DNA of 64,000 nt from Arthrobacter sp. zg-Y1110 (GCF_025244865.1 NZ_CP104272.1:1612001-1676000), one strand, 5' to 3'. Counted from the stretch's first letter, positions 1 through 9,786 are shown. Notes: generated by a model from the letters alone, not told the origin. Numbers and translations are program-made.

Positions 1-73
1 TCCGGTTGATGTCCAGACCGTCGATGGGCCGGAAACCGGTGAAGCCGTCATCCTTGAGTGATTTCTTGTTCAA
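1..73 (-). CDS. Possible 5' end of a minus-strand gene cut by the window edge
   Basis: An open frame runs off the left edge on the minus strand. Read from a TTG at 73 it encodes about 24 residues beginning MNKKSLKDDGFTGFRP, with GC-rich third positions and an AGGAA about 9 nt before the TTG. The same frame stays open to a GTG at 172, which has its own AGGAC, but codons between 172 and 73 have lower third-position GC, so the shorter start is preferred. It would be divergent from the MFS gene at 205. The product is not recognised, and the piece is too short to exclude a chance open frame. Confidence 0.35.
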   Translation of the reverse strand, partial: MNKKSLKDDGFTGFRPIDGLDINR

Positions 74-204
74 CGGGTTCGGGTTCCTAGCAGTGAAGTG
101 GGGCGGGTGCCCATCAATGATATCCGGACGCCCCGGCTGTCGCACTCGGTAACCTTCGTGTTCACGGGCCACAATGGGTCCTGTTACTCCACGAAGGGAT
201 AAGC

Positions 205-1416
205 GTGCGCTCCACCGCCGGACCCGGCCTGCTTTTTGTGCTGGTCTGCGCCATGGGCGCCGGCCCGATGATGAACTACGGACTCTCCGCCACTAGCACT
301 CTGATCATGGCGGACCTGCGGATCAGCGATGCACAGTTCGGACTTCTGGCCGCCACCTGTTTCGCCGGGGCAGCGGTGTCCTCCATGTGGCTGGGCCGGC
401 TGAGCGACCGGATCAGCGCCCGCTCCCAGCTGCTGATCATGTTCGGCGGCACCGCCTTCGCCCTGGGCTTCGCCGCCTTGTCCGGTAACTATTTCTGGCT
501 GCTGGCCGCCGTGCTGCTTTCCGGCCCCGCGCAGGCCATCTCCAACCCCACTACGAACCGGATCATCATCCACGCGGTCGAACCAGGTAAACGGCCCGGC
601 TGGATGGGGATCAAGCAGTCCGGCGTGCAGGCCAGCCAGCTGTTCTCCAGTCTCTTCTTCCCGGCCGCCGCCCTGATCGCCGGATGGCGCGGGGCCGCCG
701 TCGGCGCCGTCGTAGTCCTGCTCCTGCTGCTCGCGTACGCGTGGTACCGGTTGCCGCCCGAACCACGGCTCCCTGCACCGCGCGCCCCCGGGCAGCCCGC
801 GGACCGGAAATTCCCCGCCGCGGTCTGGCTGCTGGCCGCGTTCGCACTGTTTTCCGGCGCCGGCATGCAGGCCACCAATGTCTACCTGCCCCTGTTCGCC
901 CAGCGGGAGATCGGCTTTTCGCTGCTGATGGGCGGTGTCACGGCGGCGGTGGCCGGCGTCGTCGGCGTGACCTCCCGGGTGCTCTGGGGGCGGCGGATGG
1001 CCGACGGCGTCCGCGCCTCCACCCTGCTGCTGATCCTGGCTGCCGGTGCGGTCTGCGGTGCAGCCCTGCTCCTCGCTGCCGGACAGACCGGAGCGCCCGC
1101 GCTGCTGTGGTCCGGCGTCGTCTTCCACGGCGCTTCCGTGCTCGGCGTGAACGTGGTGGTGATGGCGGGCGTCCTGCGCGAGGTTCCCCGGGAGCGGGTG
1201 GGCGCGGCGTCCGGGGCCGTCTCGCTGGGCATGTACTCCGGTTTCGCGCTGGGCCCGCTGGCCATGGGCCTGCTGCTTCAATACTCCGGCGGCTTCCTCG
1301 CCGGATGGCTGTCCATTGGCGCGGCTTACCTGGTCTGCGGCGGCATCGGTCTGGCATACCGGCGGCTGGGCTCAAAGCGAGCCGGATCCGCCGTCGTCGG
1401 CACCCCGCGGAAATAA
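205..1416 (+). CDS. MFS transporter
   Basis: This 403-residue, strongly hydrophobic protein has about 12 predicted membrane spans in two halves, as in the major facilitator superfamily. A motif-A-like loop (GRLSDRISARS, about residues 73-83) follows the second span, and the two halves are joined by a proline-rich cytoplasmic loop near 195-210. The GTG start at 205 is preceded by GAAGGG. The substrate cannot be read from the sequence. No neighbour hints at its cargo; the next gene is an alcohol dehydrogenase 66 nt away with its own ribosome-binding site. Family certain, specificity unknown. Confidence 0.85.
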   Translation: MRSTAGPGLLFVLVCAMGAGPMMNYGLSATSTLIMADLRISDAQFGLLAATCFAGAAVSSMWLGRLSDRISARSQLLIMFGGTAFALGFAALSGNYFWLLAAVLLSGPAQAISNPTTNRIIIHAVEPGKRPGWMGIKQSGVQASQLFSSLFFPAAALIAGWRGAAVGAVVVLLLLLAYAWYRLPPEPRLPAPRAPGQPADRKFPAAVWLLAAFALFSGAGMQATNVYLPLFAQREIGFSLLMGGVTAAVAGVVGVTSRVLWGRRMADGVRASTLLLILAAGAVCGAALLLAAGQTGAPALLWSGVVFHGASVLGVNVVVMAGVLREVPRERVGAASGAVSLGMYSGFALGPLAMGLLLQYSGGFLAGWLSIGAAYLVCGGIGLAYRRLGSKRAGSAVVGTPRK

Positions 1417-1443
1417 ACGACGCCGGATCGGACTTGTGCTTTA

Positions 1444-1459
1444 AGTGCCCTATGGCACT
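1444..1459. promoter_or_regulatory. Small palindrome in the adh leader
   Basis: AGTGCC-CTAT-GGCACT is a perfect 6-bp inverted repeat 24 bp before the alcohol dehydrogenase start. It could be a repressor site or a weak terminator of the MFS gene; there is no T-run after it. Confidence 0.3.
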
Positions 1460-1482
1460 GTTCCCCCACAGCTTGGAGAAAT

Positions 1483-2523
1483 ATGACAACCGCACGCGCC
1501 TACGCAGCCACCTCCGCCACCGATCCGCTGGTCCCCACCACGATCGAACGCCGCGAGGTCGGCCCGCATGACGTCCTCATCGACATCGCCTATGCCGGTG
1601 TCTGCCACTCGGACATCCACACCGTCCGCGGCGAATGGGGACCCATCGCGTACCCGCAGGTCGTCGGGCACGAAATCGTAGGCACCGTGGCCGAGGTCGG
1701 CACCGACGTCACCGCCCACAAGGTCGGCGACCGCGTAGGTGTGGGCTGCATGGTCAACTCCTGCGGTGAATGTGAAAACTGCCAGGCCGGCATGGAGAAC
1801 TACTGCCTGAACGGCAATGTCGGTACGTACGCCAGCAAGGACCGCGACGGCACCATCACCCAGGGCGGCTACTCCACCTCCATCGTCGTGAATGACGGCT
1901 TCGTGCTCCGCGTTCCGGAAAGCATCCCGTACGAAGCAGCCGCTCCGCTGCTCTGCGCAGGCATCACCACCTACTCACCCCTCGCACACTGGAACGCCGG
2001 GCCGGGCAAGCGGGTCGCCGTCGTCGGCATGGGCGGACTCGGCCACATGGCCGTCAAGATCGCCGTCGCCATGGGTGCCGAGGTCACCGTGCTGTCCCAG
2101 ACGCTGAGCAAGCAGGAAGACGGCCTTCGTTTCGGTGCCGAGCACTACTACGCCACCAGCGATGAGAGCACGTTCGAGAAGCTCGCGAACACGTTTGACC
2201 TGATCATCAACACGGTCAGCGCGCCGATCGATCTGCAGCAGTACTTGTCGCTGCTGCGCCTGGACGGCACCATGGTCAGCGTGGGTGCTCCGCCCGAGGC
2301 ACTGCCCATCTCTGTCTTCACCCTGATGAGCAAGCGGCGCTCCTACGCCGCCTCGAACATCGGCGGCATCAGCGAAACCCAGGAAATGCTGGACTTCTGC
2401 GCCGAGCACAACATTGCCCCCGAGATCGAGCTGATCAAGGCCGAGGACATCAACACCGCCTACGAGCGTGTGCTGAAGTCCGACGTCCGCTACCGGTTCG
2501 TCATTGACGCGGCGACTATCTAA
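1483..2523 (+). CDS. Zinc-dependent NAD(P) alcohol dehydrogenase (YahK/CAD type)
   Basis: A 346-residue medium-chain dehydrogenase that would interconvert alcohols and aldehydes in the cytoplasm. The catalytic zinc region GVCHSDIH lies near residue 38 and [12 protein letters not shown] near 61. The structural-zinc cysteines are in [15 protein letters not shown] near 93-107, and the Rossmann glycines in [11 protein letters not shown] near 182. Length and spacing fit the YahK/cinnamyl-alcohol dehydrogenase branch. ATG is preceded by TTGGAGAA. It stands alone, followed by a terminator, so the physiological substrate is not indicated; detoxification of aldehydes is a common role in this branch. 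Confidence 0.9.
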   Translation: MTTARAYAATSATDPLVPTTIERREVGPHDVLIDIAYAGVCHSDIHTVRGEWGPIAYPQVVGHEIVGTVAEVGTDVTAHKVGDRVGVGCMVNSCGECENCQAGMENYCLNGNVGTYASKDRDGTITQGGYSTSIVVNDGFVLRVPESIPYEAAAPLLCAGITTYSPLAHWNAGPGKRVAVVGMGGLGHMAVKIAVAMGAEVTVLSQTLSKQEDGLRFGAEHYYATSDESTFEKLANTFDLIINTVSAPIDLQQYLSLLRLDGTMVSVGAPPEALPISVFTLMSKRRSYAASNIGGISETQEMLDFCAEHNIAPEIELIKAEDINTAYERVLKSDVRYRFVIDAATI

Positions 2524-2542
2524 TCCGTTAGTTGACAGCAGA

Positions 2543-2570
2543 GGCGCCCCTCCGTTTGGCGGGGCGTTTC
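2543..2570 (+). terminator. Terminator after adh
   Basis: CGCCCC pairs with GGGGCG across a 10-nt loop and is followed by a short T-rich stretch, 20 bp after the adh stop. Confidence 0.6.
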
Positions 2571-2687
2571 TGCGTTAAGGTGTAGCCAGGTTTGGTGCGG
2601 GCAACGGGGGATGTAAGGGCAAGGTGGGTACCGGAGGAAACACCATCCGTGTAAAGCCGGCGTCAACCGCCGTAGTCACTGCCCGCC

Positions 2688-2693
2688 TATAAT
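2688..2693 (+). promoter_or_regulatory. Consensus -10 box for the uORF/DUF808 transcript
   Basis: A perfect TATAAT lies 7 nt before the ATG at 2701. The expected start of transcription is therefore the A of that ATG or the base before it, which implies a leaderless mRNA. The -35 region is poor. Confidence 0.65.
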
Positions 2694-2700
2694 TGGGCAC

Positions 2701-2772
2701 ATGCCAATTCTGCGTCTCGAGGGCGCCATCTACGAACACCTGCCCGTCCCGCATCATGGAGCCGGACTGTGA
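2701..2772 (+). CDS. 23-codon upstream ORF overlapping the DUF808 start
   Basis: ATG at 2701 opens a 23-residue peptide (MPILRLEGAIYEHLPVPHHG, then AGL) ending in TGA at 2770-2772. This stop overlaps the GTG start of the DUF808 gene as GTGA. There is no Shine-Dalgarno, but the TATAAT seven bases upstream would give a leaderless message. Its most likely role is to deliver ribosomes to the downstream gene by translational coupling; a function of the peptide itself is not implied. It is too short for statistical coding evidence, so the case rests on the promoter position and the exact 4-nt overlap. Confidence 0.5.
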   Translation: MPILRLEGAIYEHLPVPHHGAGL

Positions 2773-3788
2773 GCGGGGGACTCGTTGCCCTGCTGGATGA
2801 CGTTGCCGCGCTTGCACGCATAGCCGCGGCTTCCGTGGATGACATTGCTGCCGGAGCCGCGAAGGCGGGAGCCAAGGCTGCCGGCGTCGTCATTGACGAT
2901 GCCGCCGTGACCCCCCAGTACGTATCCGGTGCCGACCCGTCCCGTGAACTCCCGATGATCAAGAAGATCTTCTGGGGGTCGCTCCGGAACAAGCTGCTGA
3001 TCATCCTGCCGGCACTGCTGCTGATCAGCGCCTTCATTCCGGGAGTGATCCCGTTCATTCTCATGCTGGGCGGCACGTACCTCTGCTACGAGGGTGCAGA
3101 GAAGGTCTGGCACAAGTTCTTCGGCCACCACGAGGACAAGGAGGCGCCGGCGGTAGAGCGGGGGCCCGGCGCCGAGTCCAAGGTGGTCAAGGGAGCCATT
3201 ACCACCGACTTCATCCTGTCCTGCGAGATCATGGTCATCTCCATGAACGAGGTGGGCGATGCGTCCATCTGGGCCCGCGCTGCCATCCTCGTGGTTGTGG
3301 CCATTGCGATCACCATCCTCGTGTACGGGGCCGTGGGGCTGATCGTCAAAATGGACGACATCGGCCTGCATCTCGCCAAGAAGGAATCGGCAGGCTCTCA
3401 GCGCCTCGGCGGACTCCTGGTGAAGGGCATGCCCGCCGTGCTGGCAGTCATCACCTTGGTCGGAACCGTCGCCATGCTGTGGGTAGGCGGGCACATTATG
3501 CTCGTCGGTGCCTCCGACCTCGGCTGGCACGCACCGTACGACCTGGTCCACGCCCTTGAACATCCGGTGGCCGGCCTTGCGGTTGTGGGCGGCATCCTGG
3601 GCTGGCTCGTGAACACGCTCTGTTCGGCCATCGTCGGACTGGCCTGGGGCCTGGTTGTCATGGCGATTCTGCACCCGCTGAAAAAGGTCCTGCCCTTCGG
3701 CAAGAAGGACGGACATGAGGACGGTGAGGCCAGGGCGGCAGCAGCCGGGCACAGTTCGGGGAAACCCGACGTCGACCCCGCCGGCTAA
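2769..3788 (+). CDS. DUF808 (YedI-type) membrane protein
   Basis: A 339-residue integral membrane protein matching the DUF808 pattern. The N-terminus SGGLVALLDDVAALARI is followed by an alanine-rich segment, VTPQYVSGADPSRELP near 50-65 and the KIFWGSLRNK motif. Several long hydrophobic segments follow (about 75-100, 165-190, 210-250 and 280-305), with a charged C-terminal tail. The biochemical role of this family is unknown. The GTG start at 2769 overlaps the stop of the small upstream ORF, with GGAG about 8 nt before it. It is monocistronic apart from that leader and ends in a strong terminator. Confidence 0.85.
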   Translation: MSGGLVALLDDVAALARIAAASVDDIAAGAAKAGAKAAGVVIDDAAVTPQYVSGADPSRELPMIKKIFWGSLRNKLLIILPALLLISAFIPGVIPFILMLGGTYLCYEGAEKVWHKFFGHHEDKEAPAVERGPGAESKVVKGAITTDFILSCEIMVISMNEVGDASIWARAAILVVVAIAITILVYGAVGLIVKMDDIGLHLAKKESAGSQRLGGLLVKGMPAVLAVITLVGTVAMLWVGGHIMLVGASDLGWHAPYDLVHALEHPVAGLAVVGGILGWLVNTLCSAIVGLAWGLVVMAILHPLKKVLPFGKKDGHEDGEARAAAAGHSSGKPDVDPAG

Positions 3789-3804
3789 CCTGGACTCCTG
3801 TCTC

Positions 3805-3845
3805 AGGGGCGGCCTCCTTTTGCTAAGGGGGCCGCCCCTTTTTGC
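3805..3845 (+). terminator. Terminator after the DUF808 gene
   Basis: GGGGCGGC (3806-3813) pairs with GCCGCCCC (3831-3838) and is followed by five T residues. It lies between convergent genes. Confidence 0.85.
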
Positions 3846-3888
3846 GTGCGTGCGGGTTCTCTACAATCCAGTTGCAGACCAGGCGGCG

Positions 3889-4545
3889 TCAGGACCGCTC
3901 TCCACGCCGGAACGTGACATGCGTGGTGCCGCTCGGTGCTGACTCCGAGATGACCTGGCAGTCCGCCTCCAGGCCGCGCAGGTCATCCCAGAGCCGCACG
4001 CCGCGTCCCAGGATGATCGGCGCAATGCCGACGTGGAGGTCATCGACGAGGCCTGCCCGAAGGAAATCGCGCAAGGTCGACGCGCCCCCGCCGACCCGTA
4101 CATCTCCGCCGCCGGCGGCCGCGGCGGCAGTATCCAGCGCCTCCTCGGGTGTTGCCGTGAGGAACTGGAAAGTGGTGCCTCCCGCCATCTCGAGCGGCTG
4201 CCGCGGCTCATGCGTCAGCACATAGACGGGCACATGGAAGGGCGGGTCCTCGCCCCACCACCCGCGCCAGTCCGGGTCATCAGGGTTCGCATGCAGCCCG
4301 AACATGCCTGCGCCCATGATCTCCGCACCGATGTCCTCGAAGTAGCGCTCGGCATAGCGGTCGTCGACGCCGGTGGTTCCCTCGCCGCTTTCGTCGTGCA
4401 GCACCCGCTGACGGAAGGTGCGGGTGGCGGCGTACGCGGCGGTGAGGCGCCCCCAGTCGTCGCCGAACGGGTTCTCCGGAGTCTGGTCCGTTGTTGTGGC
4501 GAAACCGTCGAGCGAGATATTCAGGTCAACGCGTACACGGCTCAT
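3889..4545 (-). CDS. Dihydrofolate reductase-fold (RibD C-terminal) family protein
   Basis: A 218-residue cytoplasmic protein of the RibD C-terminal/dihydrofolate-reductase fold. The start RVDLNISLDGFAT matches the family's first strand, GAGMFG near residue 77-82 is the conserved motif after helix 1, and VGGGAST near 151-157 is the typical NADPH-phosphate loop. DDLHVGIAPIILGRG near 168-182 closes the fold. Such stand-alone proteins are probably NADPH-dependent reductases of unknown substrate, distinct from true FolA. ATG at 4545 is preceded by TAGGAGAT. The gene is convergent with DUF808. Confidence 0.8.
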   Translation of the reverse strand: MSRVRVDLNISLDGFATTTDQTPENPFGDDWGRLTAAYAATRTFRQRVLHDESGEGTTGVDDRYAERYFEDIGAEIMGAGMFGLHANPDDPDWRGWWGEDPPFHVPVYVLTHEPRQPLEMAGGTTFQFLTATPEEALDTAAAAAGGGDVRVGGGASTLRDFLRAGLVDDLHVGIAPIILGRGVRLWDDLRGLEADCQVISESAPSGTTHVTFRRGERS

Positions 4546-4774
4546 GCGTATCTCCTAGTGGTGGTCGGCGAGAGAACCAGCGTGTCTGGGCCAGAGAATG
4601 CGCGGCGTCTCACGGCGCAGGCGCAGCACCGTTCGGCGCTGAAGTTTGGCATGGACACACGCCCAAGATCCAGAGAGGGCAGGCCGACTGTCAATACAGG
4701 TGCCCCAAATATCATGGCCCCGGCCGGAGGTTCTCCGTGACAAGCCGCTAGGCAGCGATGCCCTTCCCCGGTGC

Positions 4775-4881
4775 GTCTTCACCGTTGGTTGTACAGATAA
4801 CGGGCTGATCCGGGTGTCTTCGCCGTTGGTTGTACAGATGACGGGCTTATCGGCGCGGAATGGGCCCCTTATCTGTACAAC
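4775..4881. repeat. Compound direct plus inverted repeat, TTGTACAGAT family
   Basis: Two 38-bp direct repeats with a 41-bp period (4775-4812 and 4816-4853) each contain CCGTTGGTTGTACAGAT. They differ at only a few positions. A third, inverted copy of the core lies at 4865-4881. GTTGTACAGATGACGGG (4829-4845) and CCCCTTATCTGTACAAC (4865-4881) are complementary at 15 of 17 positions and could form a hairpin with a 19-nt loop. There is no coding content. Only one locus of this family is seen in the window. Confidence 0.75.
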
Positions 4882-4955
4882 GAACTCTTAACCACAGGCG
4901 CTGGACCTGCCGCCAGCGGATTCGGGCACCCACCGGGTGTACAGGCTCGTTCGAC

Positions 4956-5016
4956 GTTGATAGTGCAGTAGATGCTGCTTGGCCGGCTGGCGGGCAGCAC
5001 CTACTGCACTATGAAC
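4956..5016. repeat. 61-bp inverted-repeat element, GATAGTGCAGTA family, copy 1
   Basis: The left arm GTTGATAGTGCAGTAGATGC and the right arm ending CTACTGCACTATGAAC are near-perfect reverse complements over about 24 bp, with a short centre. A second 61-bp element with the same outer arms lies at 60712-60772. Confidence 0.8.
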
Positions 5017-5081
5017 CGGCAGAAATCCCGCGGAGAGCGCCGCGAACGGGATAACTGGAAAGCAACCAGCGCCGGAAAGCA

Positions 5082-5115
5082 GGAAGGGCGCACCGCAAAC
5101 GCGGAACGCCCTTCC
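5082..5115 (-). terminator. Hairpin after the TIGR03085 gene
   Basis: GGAAGGGCG (5082-5090) pairs with CGCCCTTCC (5107-5115), 13 bp beyond the minus-strand stop. A T-run is lacking, as is common for actinobacterial terminators. Confidence 0.5.
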
Positions 5116-5127
5116 AACAACTAAAAC

Positions 5128-5772
5128 CTAAAGCCCGATTTCCGCGCTCTCCAGCAGCGCGACGGCGTCGGGCTGGCCCTCGTACATCACCAGGGCATGC
5201 CCGGTGCGGCCGTGGGCGTGCAGCAGCAGCTCGCAGGGTTCGCCGACAATCGCCACCGAAACCGGAGCGCGCTTGGCCACATGCCGGGGGCCGTCCGGAC
5301 GGACCAGCACAATGCCCAGGTCCACGCCGCGGTACAGGATGGCCGCGCGCTTGATCAGTTCGGCCCAGAGGGCGTCCGAATAGTCCGAGTCCAGGGCACG
5401 CGGCGCCCAGCGGTCGGAGGCACGCCGAATGTCCTCGGTGTGCACAAAGTACTCGCTGAGGTTGGCGCTGTTGTCCACGGATTTCAGGTGCATGGGGGAG
5501 AGGCGGGGCGGGCCGGCACGAAAGGCACGGACCAGTTTGGCGTAACTCTCAGTGGTGGACGCCTTCTGCGCGGTTTCCTCCAGCGCCTTGTCCGCGCGCG
5601 CGGCAAGGGGCTTGATGAACGTGCCCAGGGCAGCACTCATCCGGTGCTCGCGCAGATAGAGGTGAGCTGCGAGCTCCTTGGTCTGCCACCCCTCGCAAAG
5701 CGTGGGTGCATTGGGCCCGGCTGCAAGCAGCGTCTCGGCCAGGACTTCACGGGACGGATCAACAAAATGCAT
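5128..5772 (-). CDS. TIGR03085 family protein (DinB/maleylpyruvate isomerase-like)
   Basis: A 214-residue protein whose N-terminus [20 protein letters not shown], followed by [20 protein letters not shown], matches the TIGR03085 group. This group is related to the mycothiol-dependent maleylpyruvate isomerase/DinB four-helix fold. The conserved histidine of [10 protein letters not shown] and a second in [10 protein letters not shown] (about residue 111) are candidate metal ligands. Its substrate is unknown. ATG at 5772 is chosen because it gives the usual family N-terminus; an in-frame ATG at 5790 would add six residues. Neither has a good ribosome-binding site. The gene diverges from hisI. 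Confidence 0.8.
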   Translation of the reverse strand: MHFVDPSREVLAETLLAAGPNAPTLCEGWQTKELAAHLYLREHRMSAALGTFIKPLAARADKALEETAQKASTTESYAKLVRAFRAGPPRLSPMHLKSVDNSANLSEYFVHTEDIRRASDRWAPRALDSDYSDALWAELIKRAAILYRGVDLGIVLVRPDGPRHVAKRAPVSVAIVGEPCELLLHAHGRTGHALVMYEGQPDAVALLESAEIGL

Positions 5773-5833
5773 CACTGCTGAAACTAGCATGGAACCCGGT
5801 CTTTCGCCGGGGCTGCAGCCCCAAAAGAACGTG

Positions 5834-5864
5834 TTGGCGGCGTTTTTCCGCCGGGCAGTAGAAT
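5834..5864 (+). promoter_or_regulatory. Promoter candidate for the hisI-trp operon
   Basis: TTGGCG (5834-5839), a 19-bp spacer and TAGAAT (5859-5864) lie upstream of hisI. The -10 box ends 8 bases before the ATG at 5873, so the transcript may be leaderless. No leader peptide rich in tryptophan codons is visible here or before trpE. Confidence 0.45.
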
Positions 5865-5872
5865 CGGTAGCG

Positions 5873-6259
5873 ATGCTTCCCACACCTTCCCCCCAGAATC
5901 CGCCGGCTTCCCTCGATCCCGAGCTCAGCGCGTCATTGAAGCGCGACGACGCCGGGCTGGTGGCCGCCGTCATCCAGCAGTACGACACGAACCAGGTCCT
6001 GATGCTCGGCTGGATGGATGACGAGGCCCTGCACCGCACCCTCACCACGGGCCGGGTGACGTTCTGGTCCCGCTCCCGGCAGGAATACTGGCGCAAGGGG
6101 GACACCTCCGGACACGTGCAGTGGGTGAAGTCCGTAGCCGTTGACTGCGACGGCGACGCCCTGCTGGTCCGCGTGGACCAGGTGGGGGCGGCCTGCCACA
6201 CCGGCACCCGCACCTGCTTCGACGGCCGTGAGCTGCCCGCCGTCGTCGGCGCCGCATAG
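5873..6259 (+). CDS. hisI: Phosphoribosyl-AMP cyclohydrolase HisI
   Basis: A 128-residue enzyme of histidine biosynthesis that opens the adenine ring of phosphoribosyl-[20 protein letters not shown], the WVKSV strand, DCDGDALL and [14 protein letters not shown] carry the conserved metal-binding aspartates and the zinc cysteines. Upstream in-frame codons exist back to 5678, but they overlap the divergent gene. ATG 5873 gives the usual length and sits a start-site distance from a -10 box. hisI heads the tryptophan operon; linking it to trp genes is common in actinobacteria and may balance PRPP-consuming pathways. Confidence 0.93.
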   Translation: MLPTPSPQNPPASLDPELSASLKRDDAGLVAAVIQQYDTNQVLMLGWMDDEALHRTLTTGRVTFWSRSRQEYWRKGDTSGHVQWVKSVAVDCDGDALLVRVDQVGAACHTGTRTCFDGRELPAVVGAA

Positions 6260-6302
6260 ACCCGCTCCACCCATCTCTTAGGGAAGAAGTAGGAACACCA
6301 CC

Positions 6303-7885
<1,583 letters not shown>

Positions 7886-7889
<4 letters not shown>

Positions 7890-8545
7890 GCACCACCACC
7901 CCCCGCTGGCAGCGCAAGGGCATCGTCATCATGGCGACCGTCCTGCTGGCGGCACTGGCCTTCGGCACAACCACCCGCACCTGGCTGAACGTCACCCTGC
8001 CCGCCGCGAACGTCGTCACGCCCGACGTCGCCGTCTCGGGCAGCGATGCCGCCACCGCCGTCACCGCGTTTGCCGTGGTGGGAGTGGCCGCCGCCCTGGC
8101 CGCAGGAATCGCCGGGCGGATTGCCCGCTGGATCATCGGCGTCATCATCGTGGTTTCCGGCGTGGGAGTGGCCGCAGCGAGCTCCCGGATCATCGCCGAC
8201 CCCCTGCAGGGGGCGGCCGGAGCCATCGGCAAGGCCATCGGCGTCAGCTCCGCCGAGGGCACGCAGGTGGAACTGACACCCATGCCCTACGCCGCACTGG
8301 TCATCGGCATCCTCATTGCCCTCGCGGGTATCTGGCTCGCCCTCGCGGGCCGGCACTGGACGACGTCGCGCCGTTACGCCCCCACGGCGGAGCCGGACGG
8401 CGCGGCCACCGATGCCGATGCAGCCGGCACCGGCACCAGCCCGGATGTACGCAACCAAAAGGACGCCGGGGCAGGCCCGCCCGTCGATGAAATCGACAGC
8501 TGGGACCGGCTCACGCGGGGCGAGGACCCGACCGACCCCAAGTAG
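7886..8545 (+). CDS. Trp biosynthesis-associated membrane protein (TIGR02234)
   Basis: A 219-residue protein with four hydrophobic segments (about residues 10-28, 50-70, 75-98 and 132-152) and a polar, acidic C-terminal tail. Sequence layout and position between trpE and trpC match the actinobacterial Trp-associated membrane protein family, whose function is unknown. Its GTG start overlaps the trpE stop as GTGA, so translation is probably coupled. An association with tryptophan synthesis is inferred only from conserved gene order. Confidence 0.85.
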
Positions 8546-8566
8546 GTTTCCCCCCACAGCCACCAG

Positions 8567-8589
8567 ATTGCGCCGAACACCGGCGCAAT
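8567..8589 (+). terminator. Perfect 9-bp hairpin between two trp-operon genes
   Basis: ATTGCGCCG, a 5-nt loop AACAC and CGGCGCAAT form a stable hairpin 22 nt after the TIGR02234 stop. No T-run follows. It may attenuate or mark an RNA processing site in the longest gap (110 nt) of the operon. Confidence 0.45.
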
Positions 8590-8655
8590 ATGTGAAAGGG
8601 TTTCCTCCCAGTAATGGCAGAATGGAAACCAGATTCGTTAACGAGGAGATTCATC

Positions 8656-8949
8656 ATGAGCACAAGCAGCACCGAACAGCACCTGGGAGCCGGCCAGGAA
8701 AACGAGGGCGAAAGCCACGCCAGCATCCACGATGAAACCATCGGGCACGGCAACACCCCCGCAGCCTGGACCTGCGTGCTGATTATGATCATCGGCGCCG
8801 CTGTGTCCTCCGTTGCCTACATCATGGCCAGCTTCGTCGGCTTCTTCGCCGGCATCGCCGTGATGCTGATCGGCCTGCTGGTCGGCTTCATCATGCGCAA
8901 GGCAGGCTACGGCGTCAACGGATCGAAGCTGAAGAACAGCAGCCACTGA
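8656..8949 (+). CDS. HGxxPAAW motif membrane protein
   Basis: A 97-residue small membrane protein with the hallmark HGNTPAAW near residue 31-38, followed by two hydrophobic helices (about 40-60 and 64-83) and a basic tail. The family is found beside trp genes in actinobacteria and has no established biochemical role. ATG 8656 is chosen because GAGGAG lies 8 nt before it; an in-frame ATG at 8614 lacks this. Its TGA directly abuts the GTG of trpC with no spacer, so the two are likely co-translated. Confidence 0.85.
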   Translation: MSTSSTEQHLGAGQENEGESHASIHDETIGHGNTPAAWTCVLIMIIGAAVSSVAYIMASFVGFFAGIAVMLIGLLVGFIMRKAGYGVNGSKLKNSSH

Positions 8950-9786
8950 GTGAGCGTTCTCGATGACATCATTGCCGGCGTTCGGGAAGACCTTTCCGAA
9001 CGCCGGCAAAGTGTCTCGTTTGAACAGGTCCGCGCGCAGGCGCTGCAGGCAACGGCACCGCTGGACGCCTACGCAGCACTGGGCGGCAACGCTCAGCCGC
9101 GGACCGAACTGCGGGTCATCGCCGAGGTCAAGCGCAGCAGCCCCTCCAAGGGCGAGCTCGCCGACATCGCCGACCCCGCTTCCCTCGCCGCAGCCTATGA
9201 GCGCGGCGGAGCGGCCGTCATCAGCGTCCTCACCGAACAGCGCCGGTTCCGCGGATCCCTGGCGGACCTGGATGCGGTGCGCGCCGCCGTCGGCATCCCC
9301 GTGCTGCGCAAGGACTTCACCGTCGACGAGTACCAGATCTGGGAAGCCCGTGCCCACGGTGCGGACCTGATCCTGCTCATCGTCGCGGCGCTGGAGGACG
9401 AGCAGCTGCGCCGCTTCCTGGACCTCACGCACGAGCTGGGCATGAATGCCCTCGTCGAGACCCACACCGCCGAAGAAGTGGACCGGGCCCTGGCCCTGGG
9501 TGCACGGATCATCGGCATCAATGTGCGCAACCTGAAAACCCTCGACGTAGACCGTTCGGTGTTCGCCTCCCTGGCCGGCGGCATTCCCGCCGGTCCCGTG
9601 GTGATTGCCGAATCCGGCGTCCGTGACGCTGCCGACGTCGAGCACTACGCGTCCAACGGAGCCAACGCCGTGCTGGTGGGCGAGGCCCTCGTGAAGCACG
9701 CATCCCCGGCCGAAACCATCGGCGAGTTCACCGCCGTCGGCGCCAAGGCGATTGCCGCCCGCGCCCGGCACCACGGTGAAAGCTGA
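8950..9786 (+). CDS. trpC: Indole-3-glycerol phosphate synthase TrpC
   Basis: A 278-residue TIM-barrel enzyme converting carboxyphenylamino-deoxyribulose phosphate to indole-3-glycerol phosphate. Diagnostic pieces are the N-terminal VLDDIIAGVREDL, IAEVKRSSPSKG near 57-68 with the catalytic lysine, LRKDFTVDEYQI near 118-129, GINVRNLKT near 193-201 and IAESGVRD near 218-225. GTG 8950 follows the upstream stop with no gap. A perfect 14-bp inverted repeat lies within codons 8 to 20, listed separately. It is a stand-alone TrpC, not fused to TrpF. Confidence 0.95.
   Translation: MSVLDDIIAGVREDLSERRQSVSFEQVRAQALQATAPLDAYAALGGNAQPRTELRVIAEVKRSSPSKGELADIADPASLAAAYERGGAAVISVLTEQRRFRGSLADLDAVRAAVGIPVLRKDFTVDEYQIWEARAHGADLILLIVAALEDEQLRRFLDLTHELGMNALVETHTAEEVDRALALGARIIGINVRNLKTLDVDRSVFASLAGGIPAGPVVIAESGVRDAADVEHYASNGANAVLVGEALVKHASPAETIGEFTAVGAKAIAARARHHGES
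8972..9009 (+). promoter_or_regulatory. 14-bp perfect inverted repeat inside the start of trpC
   Basis: TTGCCGGCGTTCGG (8972-8985) and CCGAACGCCGGCAA (8996-9009) are exact reverse complements around a 10-nt loop, all within trpC codons 8-20. As RNA this would be a very stable hairpin just inside the start region. It has no T-run. Confidence 0.7.

Larger units (their letters stand above)
4546..5127. other. 582-bp gene-free stretch filled with palindromic repeats
   Basis: No credible gene is visible on either strand. The left part (4546-4770) holds the divergent upstream region of the reductase gene and shows nothing distinct. The middle and right parts carry two separate inverted-repeat elements and a hairpin next to the following minus-strand gene, each listed separately. 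Confidence 0.6.

Noticed and set aside
4775..4881. Possible short CRISPR array
   Set aside because: Only two direct copies with a 3-bp gap and a third inverted copy; there is no spacer pattern and no cas gene.
5678..5872. N-terminal extension of hisI
   Set aside because: It would run through the start of the divergent TIGR03085 gene and over the promoter; ATG 5873 gives the family length.
6260..6302. Tryptophan attenuator or leader peptide before trpE
   Set aside because: The 43-nt gap has no small ORF with Trp codons and no alternative hairpins.
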